64,000 nucleotides of DNA from Pseudomonas sp. NBRC 111124 (GCF_001320245.1 NZ_BCBA01000042.1:1-64000); one strand, 5' to 3'; shown: positions 8,438 to 17,536, numbered from the stretch's first letter. Notes: a model not told the origin generated them from the letters alone. Made by a program: numbers and translations.

Positions 8438-9338
8438 GGCGCTTGCTCCGTAGCTCCGAGTACAGGTACGGCACGAGAATCGCCAGGATCGCCCCGAGCA
8501 TGAGGATGGCACTGGCCGAGCCCATGCCCATCTGGCCGCGGCTGAAGGTGAAGGAGTACATGAACATCGCCGGCAGGTCGGAGGAATAACCCGGGCCGCC
8601 GGCCGTCATCGCCGCCACCAGGTCGAAGCTTTTGATGGCGATGTGCGAAAGGATCATCAGCGCGCTGAAGAACACCGGGCGCAGGCTGGGCAACACCACG
8701 GTCCAGTAGATGCGCGGCAGGCTGGCGCCATCTATTTGCGCGGCGCGGATGATCGACTGGTCGACCCCGCGCAGGCCGGCAAGGAACATCGCCATGATGA
8801 AGCCCGAGGCCTGCCACACGGCAGCGATCACCAGGCAATACACCACCCGGTCAGGGTCGATCAGCCAGTCCAGGCGAAAGCCCTCCCAGCCCCAGTCGCG
8901 CAGCAGCTTGTCCAGGCCCATGCCGGGGTTGAGCAGCCATTTCCAGGCGGTACCGGTGACGATCATCGACAGCGCCATGGGGTACAGGTAAAGGGTACGG
9001 ATGAAGCCTTCGCGGCGGATGCGCTGGTCCAGCAGCACCGCCAGCAGCACGCCGATGGCCAGGCTGATGGCGATGAACAGGCCACCGAACAGCATCAGGT
9101 TCTTGCTCGCCACCCACCAGCGGTCGTTGTCGAACAGCCGGGCGTATTGAGCCAGGCCCGCCCACTTGTAGGTCGGCAGGAAGGTCGAGGTGGTGAAGGA
9201 CAGGACGAAGGTCCACAGGATGTAGCCGTAGAAGCCCACCAGGACGATGAACATGCTGGGGGCCAGTACCAGTTTCGGTAGCCAGCGCTGCAGCGCGTCC
9301 AGGGGGGAGGCCCGCAGTTGGGCGGTTGCTGTTGTCAT
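8430..9338 (-). CDS. gtsB: Glucose ABC transporter permease (MalF-type)
   Basis: First permease of the glucose importer, 302 aa, with about six membrane-spanning helices. The first is at roughly residues 22-45 (LVLAPSMFIVLVGFYGYILW). The cytoplasmic EAA loop is seen as SIIRAAQIDGASLPRIYWTVVLPSL. It pairs with GtsC. It is separated from gtsA by about 180 bp holding a perfect 33-bp inverted repeat (REP pair), which could attenuate transcription or protect the gtsA mRNA end, so that the binding protein is made in excess over the membrane parts. Confidence 0.93.
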   Translation of the reverse strand: MTTATAQLRASPLDALQRWLPKLVLAPSMFIVLVGFYGYILWTFVLSFTTSTFLPTYKWAGLAQYARLFDNDRWWVASKNLMLFGGLFIAISLAIGVLLAVLLDQRIRREGFIRTLYLYPMALSMIVTGTAWKWLLNPGMGLDKLLRDWGWEGFRLDWLIDPDRVVYCLVIAAVWQASGFIMAMFLAGLRGVDQSIIRAAQIDGASLPRIYWTVVLPSLRPVFFSALMILSHIAIKSFDLVAAMTAGGPGYSSDLPAMFMYSFTFSRGQMGMGSASAILMLGAILAILVPYLYSELRSKRHA

Positions 9339-9366
9339 GGGTCACCTTTCAGGCACTGCCACTGAC

Positions 9367-9501
9367 TGTAGGAGCGGCCTTGTGTCGCGAAAGGGCTGCT
9401 CAGCAGCCCCGCAAGCTCCAAACCCTCACCTACCTGACAGGTCGAGCGCACCGGATTGGGGCTGCTGTGCAGCCCTTTCGCGACACAAGGCCGCTCCTAC
9501 A
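9367..9501. repeat. REP element pair (33-bp perfect inverted repeat) between gtsA and gtsB
   Basis: TGTAGGAGCGGCCTTGTGTC... at 9367-9399 is exactly reversed at 9469-9501. The same unit occurs at 22963-23078. This is the characteristic P. putida REP family. Its position inside the gts operon suggests a role in mRNA stability or differential expression. Confidence 0.9.
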
Positions 9502-9517
9502 GGGATCGCGCCAGCCT

Positions 9518-10804
9518 TTACTTGGCAGCCTTGATCGCCGCCGCCAGCTTCTTCGCCGCATCGGCCGGGTCGGCCTTGGGGTCGTTGATGTAGTTGGTCA
9601 CCACATCGAAGAATGCGCCCTGCACGGCCAGCGTGGTGGCCATGTTGTGCGCCATGCTCGGCTGCAGGCCGCCGGTCTTGGCGTCGGCGAGGAAGTCCTT
9701 GGCGGAGGTCTGGGCGCAAGCGTCGAAGCCGTACTTGCCCATGTCGGCGAGCATGTCGTTGCGCACCGGGATCGAGCCCTTGTTGACGCTGAAGACCTTC
9801 TGGAAGTCCTGGCCGAGGACCTGCTTGGCAATGTCCTGCTGGCCGGCAGCAGTGCCCTCGTCCTTTTGCTTGAACACCACCAGCGAGTCGATGTTGTAGA
9901 GGAACGCCTTGTCAGTGCCGGGGAACGGCACGCACTGGTAATCCTTGCCAGCAGTCTTCTTCGCCAGGGTCCACTCGCTCTTGGCCCAGTCGCCCATGAT
10001 CTGCATGCCGGCTTTGCCGTTGATGACCTTGGCCGCTTCCAGGTTCCAGTCCTGGCCCTTGCCGTCAGGGTCCATGTAGGTGGCGACCTTCATCAGCTCG
10101 GTGAGCGACTTGACCATCTCGGGGCCGGTCAGCGCCGACGCGTCCAGGTCGACCATGGCTTTCTTGTAGCCCTCAGGGCCCATCACTGCCAGCACCACGC
10201 TTTCGAATACGGTGCTGTCCTGCCACGGCTGGCCGCCGTGGGCGAGCGGGATGAAGCCAGCGGCCTTGAGCTTGTCGGCAGCGGCGTAGAATTCGTCCAG
10301 GGTGGTCGGCGCTTTGTCGATACCGGCTTTCTTGAAAACCTCAGGGTTGATCCACAGCCAGTTGATGCGGTGGATGTTGACCGGGACGGCGACATAGTCA
10401 CCGTCGTACTTCACGGTGTCGGCGACCTTCTTGTCGAGCAGCGAGTCCCACTTTTCTTCCTTGGCGACGTTCTTGAGCACGTCAGTATCGAGCAGGCCGG
10501 TGGACGCCCACTCTTGTATGTCCGGCCCTTTGATCTGAGCGACCCCTGGCGGGTTGCCAGCTACCGCACGACTCTTGAGCACGGTCATGGCCGTGGCACC
10601 ACCGCCACCGGCGACAGCGCCGTCCTTCCAGGTAAAGCCGTCTTTTTCAACCTGGGCCTTGAGCACATCGACAGCGGCTTTTTCACCGCCGGAGGTCCAC
10701 CAGTGCACCACTTCGACGCTGCCCTTGGATTCGGCGGCGGAGGCACTGAGCGGCAGGAGCGAGGCGAGGGAAATTGCGGCGGCGAGGCGGAGCGTCGAAT
10801 TCAT
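9518..10804 (-). CDS. gtsA: Glucose ABC transporter periplasmic binding protein
   Basis: Extracellular solute-binding protein family 1 (428 aa), which captures glucose in the periplasm for GtsBCD. A Sec signal peptide is clear (hydrophobic stretch about residues 5-20, ASA cleavage near 23), and the mature protein begins with the sugar-binding pattern VEVVHWWTSGGE. It is first in the gtsABCD-oprB transcript. The ribosome site (AAAGG) directly abuts AACAACAAGAA, a strong Crc/Hfq target, so translation should be shut off when preferred carbon sources are present. GltR and possibly HexR act at the promoter in related strains. Confidence 0.95.
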   Translation of the reverse strand: MNSTLRLAAAISLASLLPLSASAAESKGSVEVVHWWTSGGEKAAVDVLKAQVEKDGFTWKDGAVAGGGGATAMTVLKSRAVAGNPPGVAQIKGPDIQEWASTGLLDTDVLKNVAKEEKWDSLLDKKVADTVKYDGDYVAVPVNIHRINWLWINPEVFKKAGIDKAPTTLDEFYAAADKLKAAGFIPLAHGGQPWQDSTVFESVVLAVMGPEGYKKAMVDLDASALTGPEMVKSLTELMKVATYMDPDGKGQDWNLEAAKVINGKAGMQIMGDWAKSEWTLAKKTAGKDYQCVPFPGTDKAFLYNIDSLVVFKQKDEGTAAGQQDIAKQVLGQDFQKVFSVNKGSIPVRNDMLADMGKYGFDACAQTSAKDFLADAKTGGLQPSMAHNMATTLAVQGAFFDVVTNYINDPKADPADAAKKLAAAIKAAK

Positions 10805-10814
10805 CGGAGTACCT

Positions 10815-10825
10815 TTCTTGTTGTT
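10815..10825 (-). promoter_or_regulatory. CA motif (Crc/Hfq target) at the gtsA ribosome binding site
   Basis: The minus strand reads AACAACAAGAA immediately followed by AGG (the Shine-Dalgarno), 10 bases before the gtsA ATG. This is the canonical arrangement for Crc/Hfq repression; gtsA is a known Crc-type target in P. putida. Confidence 0.65.
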
Positions 10826-10886
10826 ATGCGAGGCAAGTCGGTTGCTTGCATTGCATGGAGTCTAATCAGTGCGCCCGCCTCGTCAG

Positions 10887-10923
10887 GTAACGAAGCGATG
10901 CGCGAATGTCATCGTTTGGTTAC
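10887..10923. promoter_or_regulatory. Inverted repeat in the gtsA upstream region
   Basis: A 14-bp inverted repeat with 12 matching positions (10887-10900 against 10910-10923) spans the end of the upstream epimerase gene, about 85-120 bp before the gtsA start. It could be a GltR operator or the hairpin ending the epimerase transcript; no T-run follows, so I lean to an operator. Unproven. Confidence 0.3.
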
Positions 10924-12159
10924 ATAACGCGAAATGGCGCTCGCCAGGCTGGGTGCCAATGGCAGGCCCGGCAGCACAACCGCCTGGTAGGCGTGATACA
11001 GGTCTGGCTTGCCCGGCCAGAGGGTGCCGGCAGGGCGATTGTTCGCATCGAGTTCGTGGTGCCAGCTACCGCCGGCACGGTCGATGAAATGGTTGTCGAT
11101 GAACCCCCAGAAACATTGGTACCACTGCTCGTAACCGGCCTCGCCGGTTCTGCGCAACAGCGCGGCGGCAGCGGCGCTGGCCTCGGCATGCACCCAGTGC
11201 AGGCGCTGCCTGACGACCGGGCGGTTGTCCCAATCCAGGGTGTAGACGAAACCAGGTTCGCCATCGGCATTCCAGGCGTGACGACAGGCGCTGTCGAACA
11301 GGCCACGGGCGCAGGTCAGCAGCCAATCGGGTACGGGCAGCCCAGCCAGGTCCAGGCCGGCCTCCAGGTGCAGTAACAGGCGCGCCCATTCCATGGCATG
11401 CCCGGGCGTTGTGCCGTAAGGGCGGAAGTGGTCAGCCGGGTGCTCCAGGTTGTAGTGCGGCACTGGCTGCCACGACGCGTCGAAATGTTCGATGACCCGA
11501 TAGCCGTTGGCGGCGGCATGGGTGTGAATGATGCGCTCGGCAATGCGCAACGCCCGTTGCAGCCACAGCGTGTTGCCGGTGGCATCGGCCAGGGCCAGGA
11601 ACGCCTCGGTGGCGTGCATGTTGCTATTGGCGCCACGGTAGGCTTCAGGCAGCTGCCAGGCGCGGGAGAAGGATTCACGCAGGGCGCCCTCCTGCTCGCA
11701 CCAGAAGTGCCCATCGATGACCCGCACGGCGTCCGCCAGCAACTGCGGCGCACCGGCCGTGCCGGCCACTTTGGCAGAACTGGCGGCCAGCGCGACGAAA
11801 GCGTGCAGGTAGGCGGCCTTGCCACTGTCGTAAAGGCCTCCAGGATGCGCGAACCAGCCATCGTAGCGGGCATCGCGCAGCACCCCGCGCAGGGCCGATA
11901 CACCATGCTCGGCGTAGGCCAGGCAGCCGGGTACGCCCTGGATATGCGCGAGGGCGAAGCAATGGGTCATGCGCGCGGTGTTCATGGTTTCGGCGGCGGC
12001 ACCCGCCGTGAGGTTGCCCGACGCGTCGAGGTTACCGAAGCCACCTGGCAGCTTCGATGCCTTGGCGAAAGCTAGCAGGCGCTGCCCTTCGGCCATGAGC
12101 CAGGCAGCATGAACCGGTGAGTCCAGCCAGCTGCCAAACGGGAGATCGATGTGCGTCAT
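10909..12159 (-). CDS. AGE-family sugar epimerase/isomerase (N-acylglucosamine 2-epimerase fold)
   Basis: A 416-aa (alpha/alpha)6-barrel protein of the N-acylglucosamine 2-epimerase superfamily. Characteristic blocks are SNMHATEAFLAL (with the catalytic-type His), GHAMEWARLLL, and WVHAEASAAAA near the C-terminus. Members include mannose isomerase, cellobiose epimerase and sulfoquinovose isomerase. The exact substrate cannot be read here, but the position between gtrS and gtsA suggests an aldose/ketose interconversion such as mannose-fructose that feeds the glucose pathway. No signal peptide, so cytoplasmic. Confidence 0.85.
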   Translation of the reverse strand: MTHIDLPFGSWLDSPVHAAWLMAEGQRLLAFAKASKLPGGFGNLDASGNLTAGAAAETMNTARMTHCFALAHIQGVPGCLAYAEHGVSALRGVLRDARYDGWFAHPGGLYDSGKAAYLHAFVALAASSAKVAGTAGAPQLLADAVRVIDGHFWCEQEGALRESFSRAWQLPEAYRGANSNMHATEAFLALADATGNTLWLQRALRIAERIIHTHAAANGYRVIEHFDASWQPVPHYNLEHPADHFRPYGTTPGHAMEWARLLLHLEAGLDLAGLPVPDWLLTCARGLFDSACRHAWNADGEPGFVYTLDWDNRPVVRQRLHWVHAEASAAAAALLRRTGEAGYEQWYQCFWGFIDNHFIDRAGGSWHHELDANNRPAGTLWPGKPDLYHAYQAVVLPGLPLAPSLASAISRYVTKR

Positions 12160-12260
12160 GGGCCTGAGCGTTCCTTGCCAGTCGTCTGCGAAGTCTAGCC
12201 AGCCGTCCTGGCCGGGATGTCACGAAGGGCTGCTGTTGTGTCACCAGTTGGTGACACACC

Positions 12261-13715
12261 TCAATCCATGCCTCTGGGCAGATACAGTGTCACCCGCAAG
12301 CCGCCGTCGCGCAGGTTGAGCAAGCTCACCTCGCCGCCATGGCTGTGGGCAATGTTGCGCGCGATGCCCAGGCCCAGGCCATAACCCTGCTGCTTGCCGG
12401 CCAGGCGGAAATGCGGCTCGAACACCTGCTCCATCTGCTGTTGCGGCACGCCGGGGCCCTGGTCATCGACCTGCAAAACGAAGGCTTCGGCGCTGTCGAT
12501 GACGCGCAGGTGGGCCCGCTCGCCGTACTTGATGGCATTGTCGATCAGGTTGCCGATACAGCGGCGCAGGGCCAGCGGCTTGCCCGGGTACGCTGCCGTG
12601 GCTCGTCCTTCGACGGTGATGCGGCCGTCCCTGAGATACGGCTCGGCGAGAATCTCCAGCACCTGGTTGAGGTCGACCGGCTCGATGTTCTCGTGGATGT
12701 CGGTGTCCTTCACGCACTGCAGCGCCCCTTTGACCAGCAACTCCAGCTCGTCGAGGTCCTGGCTGAACTTGGCCTGCAGGCGCTCGTCCTCAAGCAGTTC
12801 CACACGCAGGCGCAAGCGCGTAATCGGCGTACGCAGGTCGTGGGAAATGGCGCTGAACAACTGTGAGCGTTCGGTCAGGTAGCGGCTGATGCGCTCACGC
12901 ATGCTGTTGAACGCCCGCCCCACCTCGACCACCTCGCTGCCGCCGCCTTCGGCCACCGGGGCCACATCGGCGCCCAGCGACAATTCACGCGCGGCACGTG
13001 CCAGGCGCTTGAGCGGCCAGCTCTGCCAGTGCACCAGCAAGCCGATGAACAACAGCAGCAAGGCGGTGGTCAGGACGATGAAGCCGATCTGCTGACGCGG
13101 CAGGCGTTCGGCTTCAAGGCTGGTATAGGGTTCGGGCAGCAAGGAGGCGATGTACAGCCATTCGCCCTGGTCCAGGCGGATCTGGGTCACCAGCACCGGC
13201 GGGTTCAGCGGCTCCAGGGTCAGCGAGTAATGCGCCCACGAACGCGGCAGCTCGTCGAGCTTCAGGCCACTGTTGAAGATGCGCAGGTCATCGGGGCCGA
13301 CGAACTCGACGGAGATCTCCATCTGCTCGCCCAGACGCTCGTGCAGCACCTGCTGAAACACATCGATCACTGCCTGTTTGCGCGGTGTGATGGGCAGCAC
13401 CGGCATGTCCAGCGGCTTGTCGTTGAGCGACACGAAAAAGCGCGTGCCACCCATGCTGCGCAATTGATCGAGCACCATCGGCCGATAAGCCACCGGCAGC
13501 GAGCGGAAGTAGCTGACGCTGGCGCTCATCGAATGGGCCAGGCTGCTTGCACTGGCACGCAGGCCCTGCAACTGGCTGGCGCGCAGCTGGGCGACCCAGA
13601 TCAGGCTCGACAGGCCCTGGGCCAGCACCACCACCAGCAGGGTCAGCAGCAGCATGCGCCCCAGCAACGAGCGCGGCAGCAGGCGCCAGCGCCGCTCAGG
13701 AAGCGCAGCAGACAT
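12261..13715 (-). CDS. gtrS: GtrS sensor histidine kinase (glucose metabolism)
   Basis: Membrane-bound histidine kinase of 484 aa: transmembrane helix about residues 18-42, a periplasmic sensor region to about 208, a second helix at 209-229, then HAMP, HisKA with phospho-His 292 in SHDLRTPITR, and an HATPase domain with NLIDNAIKYG, DDQGPGVP and GYGLGLGIA boxes. In Pseudomonas, GtrS with GltR senses 2-ketogluconate/6-phosphogluconate and controls gts/oprB and edd/glk genes. The start at 13715 overlaps the gltR end by 20 bp; a start at 13742 is less likely because it lies deeper in gltR. Confidence 0.92.
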   Translation of the reverse strand: MSAALPERRWRLLPRSLLGRMLLLTLLVVVLAQGLSSLIWVAQLRASQLQGLRASASSLAHSMSASVSYFRSLPVAYRPMVLDQLRSMGGTRFFVSLNDKPLDMPVLPITPRKQAVIDVFQQVLHERLGEQMEISVEFVGPDDLRIFNSGLKLDELPRSWAHYSLTLEPLNPPVLVTQIRLDQGEWLYIASLLPEPYTSLEAERLPRQQIGFIVLTTALLLLFIGLLVHWQSWPLKRLARAARELSLGADVAPVAEGGGSEVVEVGRAFNSMRERISRYLTERSQLFSAISHDLRTPITRLRLRVELLEDERLQAKFSQDLDELELLVKGALQCVKDTDIHENIEPVDLNQVLEILAEPYLRDGRITVEGRATAAYPGKPLALRRCIGNLIDNAIKYGERAHLRVIDSAEAFVLQVDDQGPGVPQQQMEQVFEPHFRLAGKQQGYGLGLGIARNIAHSHGGEVSLLNLRDGGLRVTLYLPRGMD

Positions 13716-14421
13716 GGGCAGCCAGCAGGTAACCACTGCCACGCACGGTACGGATCAGCCGCGGCGGCTTGTCGGTGTCGCGCAGGCGCTGGCGCAAGCG
13801 GCTGACGGCCATGTCGACGATGCGGTCCAGCGGCATTGGCTCGCGGCCACGGGTGGCATTGCCGATGGTGTCGCGGTCGAGAATCTGCTGCGGGTGATCG
13901 AGAAACAGCTTGAGCAAAGCGAAGTCGGCACCGGACAGCATCACCTCTTCGCCATCGCGGTGGAACAGGCGATGGCTGATGGTATCCAGACGCCAGTCAT
14001 CGAAGGCCAGCACGGCGCTAACCGGCGCGGCCTGGCCAAATTCGCTGCGGCGCAACAGGGCCTTGATCCGCGCCTGTAGTTCACGCGGGCTGAATGGCTT
14101 GCCCAGGTAATCGTCGGCGCCCAGCTCCAAGCCGATGACGCGGTCGGCCTCGTCGGAACTGGCAGTCAGCATGATGATCGGCACCCGTGACTGGCGAGGG
14201 TGCTGACGCACCCAGCGGCACAGGCTGAAGCCGTCTTCGTCAGGCAACATGACGTCGAGGATCACCAGGTCACAGGGGGTGTTTTCCAAGGCTCGGCGAA
14301 ACCCCTGGCCATCGGCTTCGGCATGAACCTGGAAGCCGGCGCGGCTCAGGTAGGTTTGCAGCAATTCACGTATTTCCTGATCGTCGTCGACCATCAGGAT
14401 GGATTTTCCGGCAGTGCTCAA
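13696..14421 (-). CDS. gltR: GltR (GtrR) OmpR-family response regulator
   Basis: A 241-aa response regulator: receiver domain residues about 7-120 with acidic pocket VDDD, phospho-acceptor D56 in DLVILDVMLP and the conserved Lys in GKPF; OmpR/PhoB winged helix at about 140-235, ending in RTVRGSGYLLA. It is the partner of GtrS, just upstream in the same operon. The most 5' frame start is a TTG at 14421 with GAGGG 9 bases upstream; it gives the expected N-terminus directly before the receiver, so I accept the rare TTG start. Confidence 0.92.
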   Translation of the reverse strand: MSTAGKSILMVDDDQEIRELLQTYLSRAGFQVHAEADGQGFRRALENTPCDLVILDVMLPDEDGFSLCRWVRQHPRQSRVPIIMLTASSDEADRVIGLELGADDYLGKPFSPRELQARIKALLRRSEFGQAAPVSAVLAFDDWRLDTISHRLFHRDGEEVMLSGADFALLKLFLDHPQQILDRDTIGNATRGREPMPLDRIVDMAVSRLRQRLRDTDKPPRLIRTVRGSGYLLAAHVCCAS

Positions 14422-14489
14422 GGTATCCCGCCCTCATGGTTGTCGCAGGTCTTCTCGCCTGCTGTCGCGGTGCAGCCTGATCGAGAGTA

Positions 14490-15449
14490 TCAGTGATCCA
14501 GTATTTGCTGCAGTGCCACCCCGGCGCCGATCAGGCCAGAAAACTCGGCCGTCACCAGCCACACCGGCACACCCGCGAAGTAACCGCTCATGCAGCCCTT
14601 GTCGGCAAAGCTGGCGGCAAACCCGCTGCGCAGGAACAGCTCGGCAAAGCGCGGAATCACGCCGCCGACAATATAGACCCCACCGCGCGCGCCCAGGGTC
14701 AGCACATTGTTACCGGCCACGCGCCCGAGGAATCGACAGAACTGTTCGATTACCGCCAGCGCCCGTGGCTCGCCGCCCAGCGCCGCATCAGTGACCTGCG
14801 CCGGGGATGTGTGTCGGGGCGTGTCGCCGTCCAACGCGCACATGGCTTGATACAAGCGCACCAGGCCACCGCCGCTGAGTACGGTCTCGGCGCTGACGTG
14901 GCCGATCTGGCTGTGTATCTGCTGATGAATCGCCGCTTCGCGGGCATTACCCACCGGCAGGTCCACATGCCCGCCCTCACCCGGCAGCGCCTGCCAGTGC
15001 TGCTCGCCCAGGCGCAACAGGCTGCCGACGCCCAGGCCAGTGCCTGGGCCAATCACCAGCGCGGGGCGCACCAGGTCCGCCTGGCCCGCGCAGACTTCAC
15101 GGTACTCGCCGGGTTGCAGGCGGGTCATGCCCAGTGCCTGGGCAGAGAAGTCGTTGATCAGCAGCAGCCGCTCGACCTGCAAGGTCTGACAGAACGCCTT
15201 GTGGCTGAGCCGCCAGTGGTTGTTGGTGAAGCGGAATTCATCGCCATCGACCGGCCCGGCCACCGCCAGGCACACCGCTGCCAAGCCGCCTCGGGCAATG
15301 CCGTGGCCTTCCAGGTAAGCCTCGATGGCCTGTTCCGGGCTGGTGTAGTCCGCCGTGGCGAAGACTTTCACCTGGTACAGCTGGTTGTCACGCCACAACG
15401 CAAAACGGGCATTGGTGCCACCGATGTCGCCAACCAGCAGGTCCTTCAT
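14490..15449 (-). CDS. glk: Glucokinase
   Basis: Phosphorylates cytoplasmic glucose to glucose-6-P with ATP. The 319-aa protein is of the bacterial ROK-like Glk family (E. coli Glk type): N-terminal phosphate loop VGDIGGTNARFALW, INDFSAQALG with the catalytic Asp, GPGTGLGVG, the EGGHVDL sugar contact and GGVIPRF near the C-terminus. The start overlaps the edd stop (ATGA), so edd and glk are translationally coupled; both are driven from the HexR-controlled Pedd. Confidence 0.95.
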   Translation of the reverse strand: MKDLLVGDIGGTNARFALWRDNQLYQVKVFATADYTSPEQAIEAYLEGHGIARGGLAAVCLAVAGPVDGDEFRFTNNHWRLSHKAFCQTLQVERLLLINDFSAQALGMTRLQPGEYREVCAGQADLVRPALVIGPGTGLGVGSLLRLGEQHWQALPGEGGHVDLPVGNAREAAIHQQIHSQIGHVSAETVLSGGGLVRLYQAMCALDGDTPRHTSPAQVTDAALGGEPRALAVIEQFCRFLGRVAGNNVLTLGARGGVYIVGGVIPRFAELFLRSGFAASFADKGCMSGYFAGVPVWLVTAEFSGLIGAGVALQQILDH

Positions 15450-17272
15450 TTGAGGTTCTCCAGGGCCGAGGTGAAGGCACTCGCGCCCTGCTCTGCCGGG
15501 CTGAATGCCATGCGCATGAAGCCGAACAGCTCACGGCCGCAGCCCAGGTCATTGCCCTGCGGCGCGGGCGGCAGATCACGGCTGGCCAACGCCTCGGCCG
15601 ACACCATCACCCGCAGCGTGCCTTCGACACCATCGACCCGCACGATATCACCATCGTGCACCCGTGCCAGCGGGCCACCATCGTATGCTTCCGGGCAAAC
15701 GTGGATGGCTGCCGGGATCTTGCCCGAAGCCCCCGACATGCGCCCGTCGGTCACCAGCGCGACCTTGTAGCCACGATCCTGCAGCACACCGAGGAATGGC
15801 GTCAGCTTGTGCAGCTCGGGCATGCCATTGCAACGCGGGCCCTGGAAGCGCACCACGGCAACGAAGTCGCGATCCAGCTCACCGGCCTTGAAGGCATCGG
15901 CCAGCGACTGCTGGTCATGGAACACCCGAGCCGGCGCTTCGACCACCCGATGCTCAGGCGCTACCGCCGAGACTTTCATCACGCCACGGCCCAGGTTGCC
16001 TTCCATCACCCGCAGGCCACCTTCGGCCGAGAATGGCCGCGCCACCGGGCGCAGGATGCTCTCGTCCAGGCTCTGCAGCGGCCCTTCGCGCCATACCAGC
16101 TTGCCGTTGTCGAGGAACGGCTCCTGGGTATAGCGGCGCAGGCCGTGGCCAGCCACGGTGTTGACGTCTTCGTGCAGCAGGCCGGCATCGAGCAGTTCAC
16201 GGATCAGGAAGGCCATGCCGCCAGCGGCCTGGAAGTGGTTGATGTCGGCCTTGCCGTTGGGGTAGACGTGGGACAGCGTCGGCACCACCTCGGACAGGTC
16301 GGCCATGTCCTGCCAGGTCAGCTGGATGCCGGCCGCCTGGGCGATCGCCGGGATGTGCAGGGTGTGGTTGGTCGAGCCGCCAGTGGCGTGCAGGGCCACG
16401 ATGGCGTTGACCAGCGCCTTCTCGTCGACGATCTCGCCCAGCGGCATGAAGCTGCCGCTGGCCTTGGTCATGCGCGTGACCTGTTGCGCCGCCTCGGCGG
16501 TGAGGGCATCGCGCAGCGGCGTGTACGGGTTGACGAACGAGGCGCCTGGCAAGTGCAGGCCCATGACTTCCATCACCAGCTGGTTGGTGTTGGCCGTGCC
16601 GTAGAACGTGCAGGTGCCCGGGCTGTGATAGGAATTCATCTCCGACTCCAGCAGCTCCTCGCGGCTGGCCTTGCCTTCGGCATAGCGCTGGCGCACATCG
16701 GCCTTCTGCTTGTTGGAGATGCCGGAAACCATCGGCCCGCCCGGGACGAAGAGGGTCGGCAGGTGACCAAAGCGCAGCGCCCCCATCATCAGGCCGGGGA
16801 CGATCTTGTCGCAGATGCCGAGCATCAGGGCGGCGTCGAACATGTTGTGCGACAGCGCCACCGCCGTGGACATGGCAATCACTTCGCGGCTGGCGATGGC
16901 CAGCTCCATGCCGGGTTCGCCCTGGGTCACGCCATCGCACATGGCCGGCACGCCACCGGCGAACTGGCCGACCGAGCCGACTTCGCGCAAGGCCTGCTTG
17001 ATCTGGTCAGGGAAGTGCAGGTACGGCTGGTGCGCCGAAAGCATGTCGTTGTAGGCCGAGACGATGGCGACGTTGGCCGCGTTCATCAAGCGCAGGGTCT
17101 GCTTGTCTTCGGCACCGCAACCGGCCACGCCGTGGGCGAAGTTGGCGCATTGCAGGCTGGCACGCATGGGCCCGTCACTGGCCGCGCCACGAATCAGCTG
17201 CAGGTAGCGTTCGCGGGTGGCACGGCTACGTTCGATCAGCCGCTGGGTGACCTCAAGGATGCGCGGATGCAT
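15446..17272 (-). CDS. edd: 6-phosphogluconate dehydratase
   Basis: Dehydrates 6-phosphogluconate to KDPG, the committed Entner-Doudoroff step. The 608-aa IlvD/Edd-family protein carries the Fe-S cluster cysteines in HGVAGCGAEDKQT and MLGICDKIVPGLMMG, and the conserved VTDGRMSGASGKIPAA block near the C-terminus. The length is normal for Edd. GGAG 8 bases upstream supports the ATG at 17272. It heads the edd-glk operon, divergent from gap, with a consensus HexR operator in between. Confidence 0.97.
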   Translation of the reverse strand: MHPRILEVTQRLIERSRATRERYLQLIRGAASDGPMRASLQCANFAHGVAGCGAEDKQTLRLMNAANVAIVSAYNDMLSAHQPYLHFPDQIKQALREVGSVGQFAGGVPAMCDGVTQGEPGMELAIASREVIAMSTAVALSHNMFDAALMLGICDKIVPGLMMGALRFGHLPTLFVPGGPMVSGISNKQKADVRQRYAEGKASREELLESEMNSYHSPGTCTFYGTANTNQLVMEVMGLHLPGASFVNPYTPLRDALTAEAAQQVTRMTKASGSFMPLGEIVDEKALVNAIVALHATGGSTNHTLHIPAIAQAAGIQLTWQDMADLSEVVPTLSHVYPNGKADINHFQAAGGMAFLIRELLDAGLLHEDVNTVAGHGLRRYTQEPFLDNGKLVWREGPLQSLDESILRPVARPFSAEGGLRVMEGNLGRGVMKVSAVAPEHRVVEAPARVFHDQQSLADAFKAGELDRDFVAVVRFQGPRCNGMPELHKLTPFLGVLQDRGYKVALVTDGRMSGASGKIPAAIHVCPEAYDGGPLARVHDGDIVRVDGVEGTLRVMVSAEALASRDLPPAPQGNDLGCGRELFGFMRMAFSPAEQGASAFTSALENLK

Positions 17273-17394
17273 GTACTGGACTCCAGGCTAATTGTAAGGG
17301 CGGTTTACCGGGCATTTCCCCTCCAAACGATTGCGGCCTAGGCTCAGGGTAGAGGGCTCGCAACATCGGGGGAGGCACTGCGCCCAACCACTCG

Positions 17395-17410
17395 TTGTAT
17401 GTTTAAACAA
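17395..17410. promoter_or_regulatory. HexR operator, edd-proximal (Pedd)
   Basis: A perfect TTGT-N8-ACAA match in the edd-gap intergenic region, about 125 bp upstream of the edd start on the minus strand. HexR binding at Pedd is established in P. putida. Confidence 0.8.
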
Positions 17411-17457
17411 AATACTGCCATCAAAAAGGCTTGTTTTCTATCGTCAGGTGAATAATC

Positions 17458-17472
17458 TTGTAATTCCAACAA
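17458..17472. promoter_or_regulatory. HexR operator, gap-proximal (Pgap)
   Basis: A second perfect TTGT-N7-ACAA match, 65 bp before the gap ATG. Two separate HexR sites explain independent control of Pedd and Pgap. Motif match plus established knowledge of the regulon. Confidence 0.75.
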
Positions 17473-17536
17473 CAAAACCGTTTCAGTGAAGCGCCTTTGT
17501 GCCACAGCTTTCACTCGGACCGCCAGAGGTACTGCC

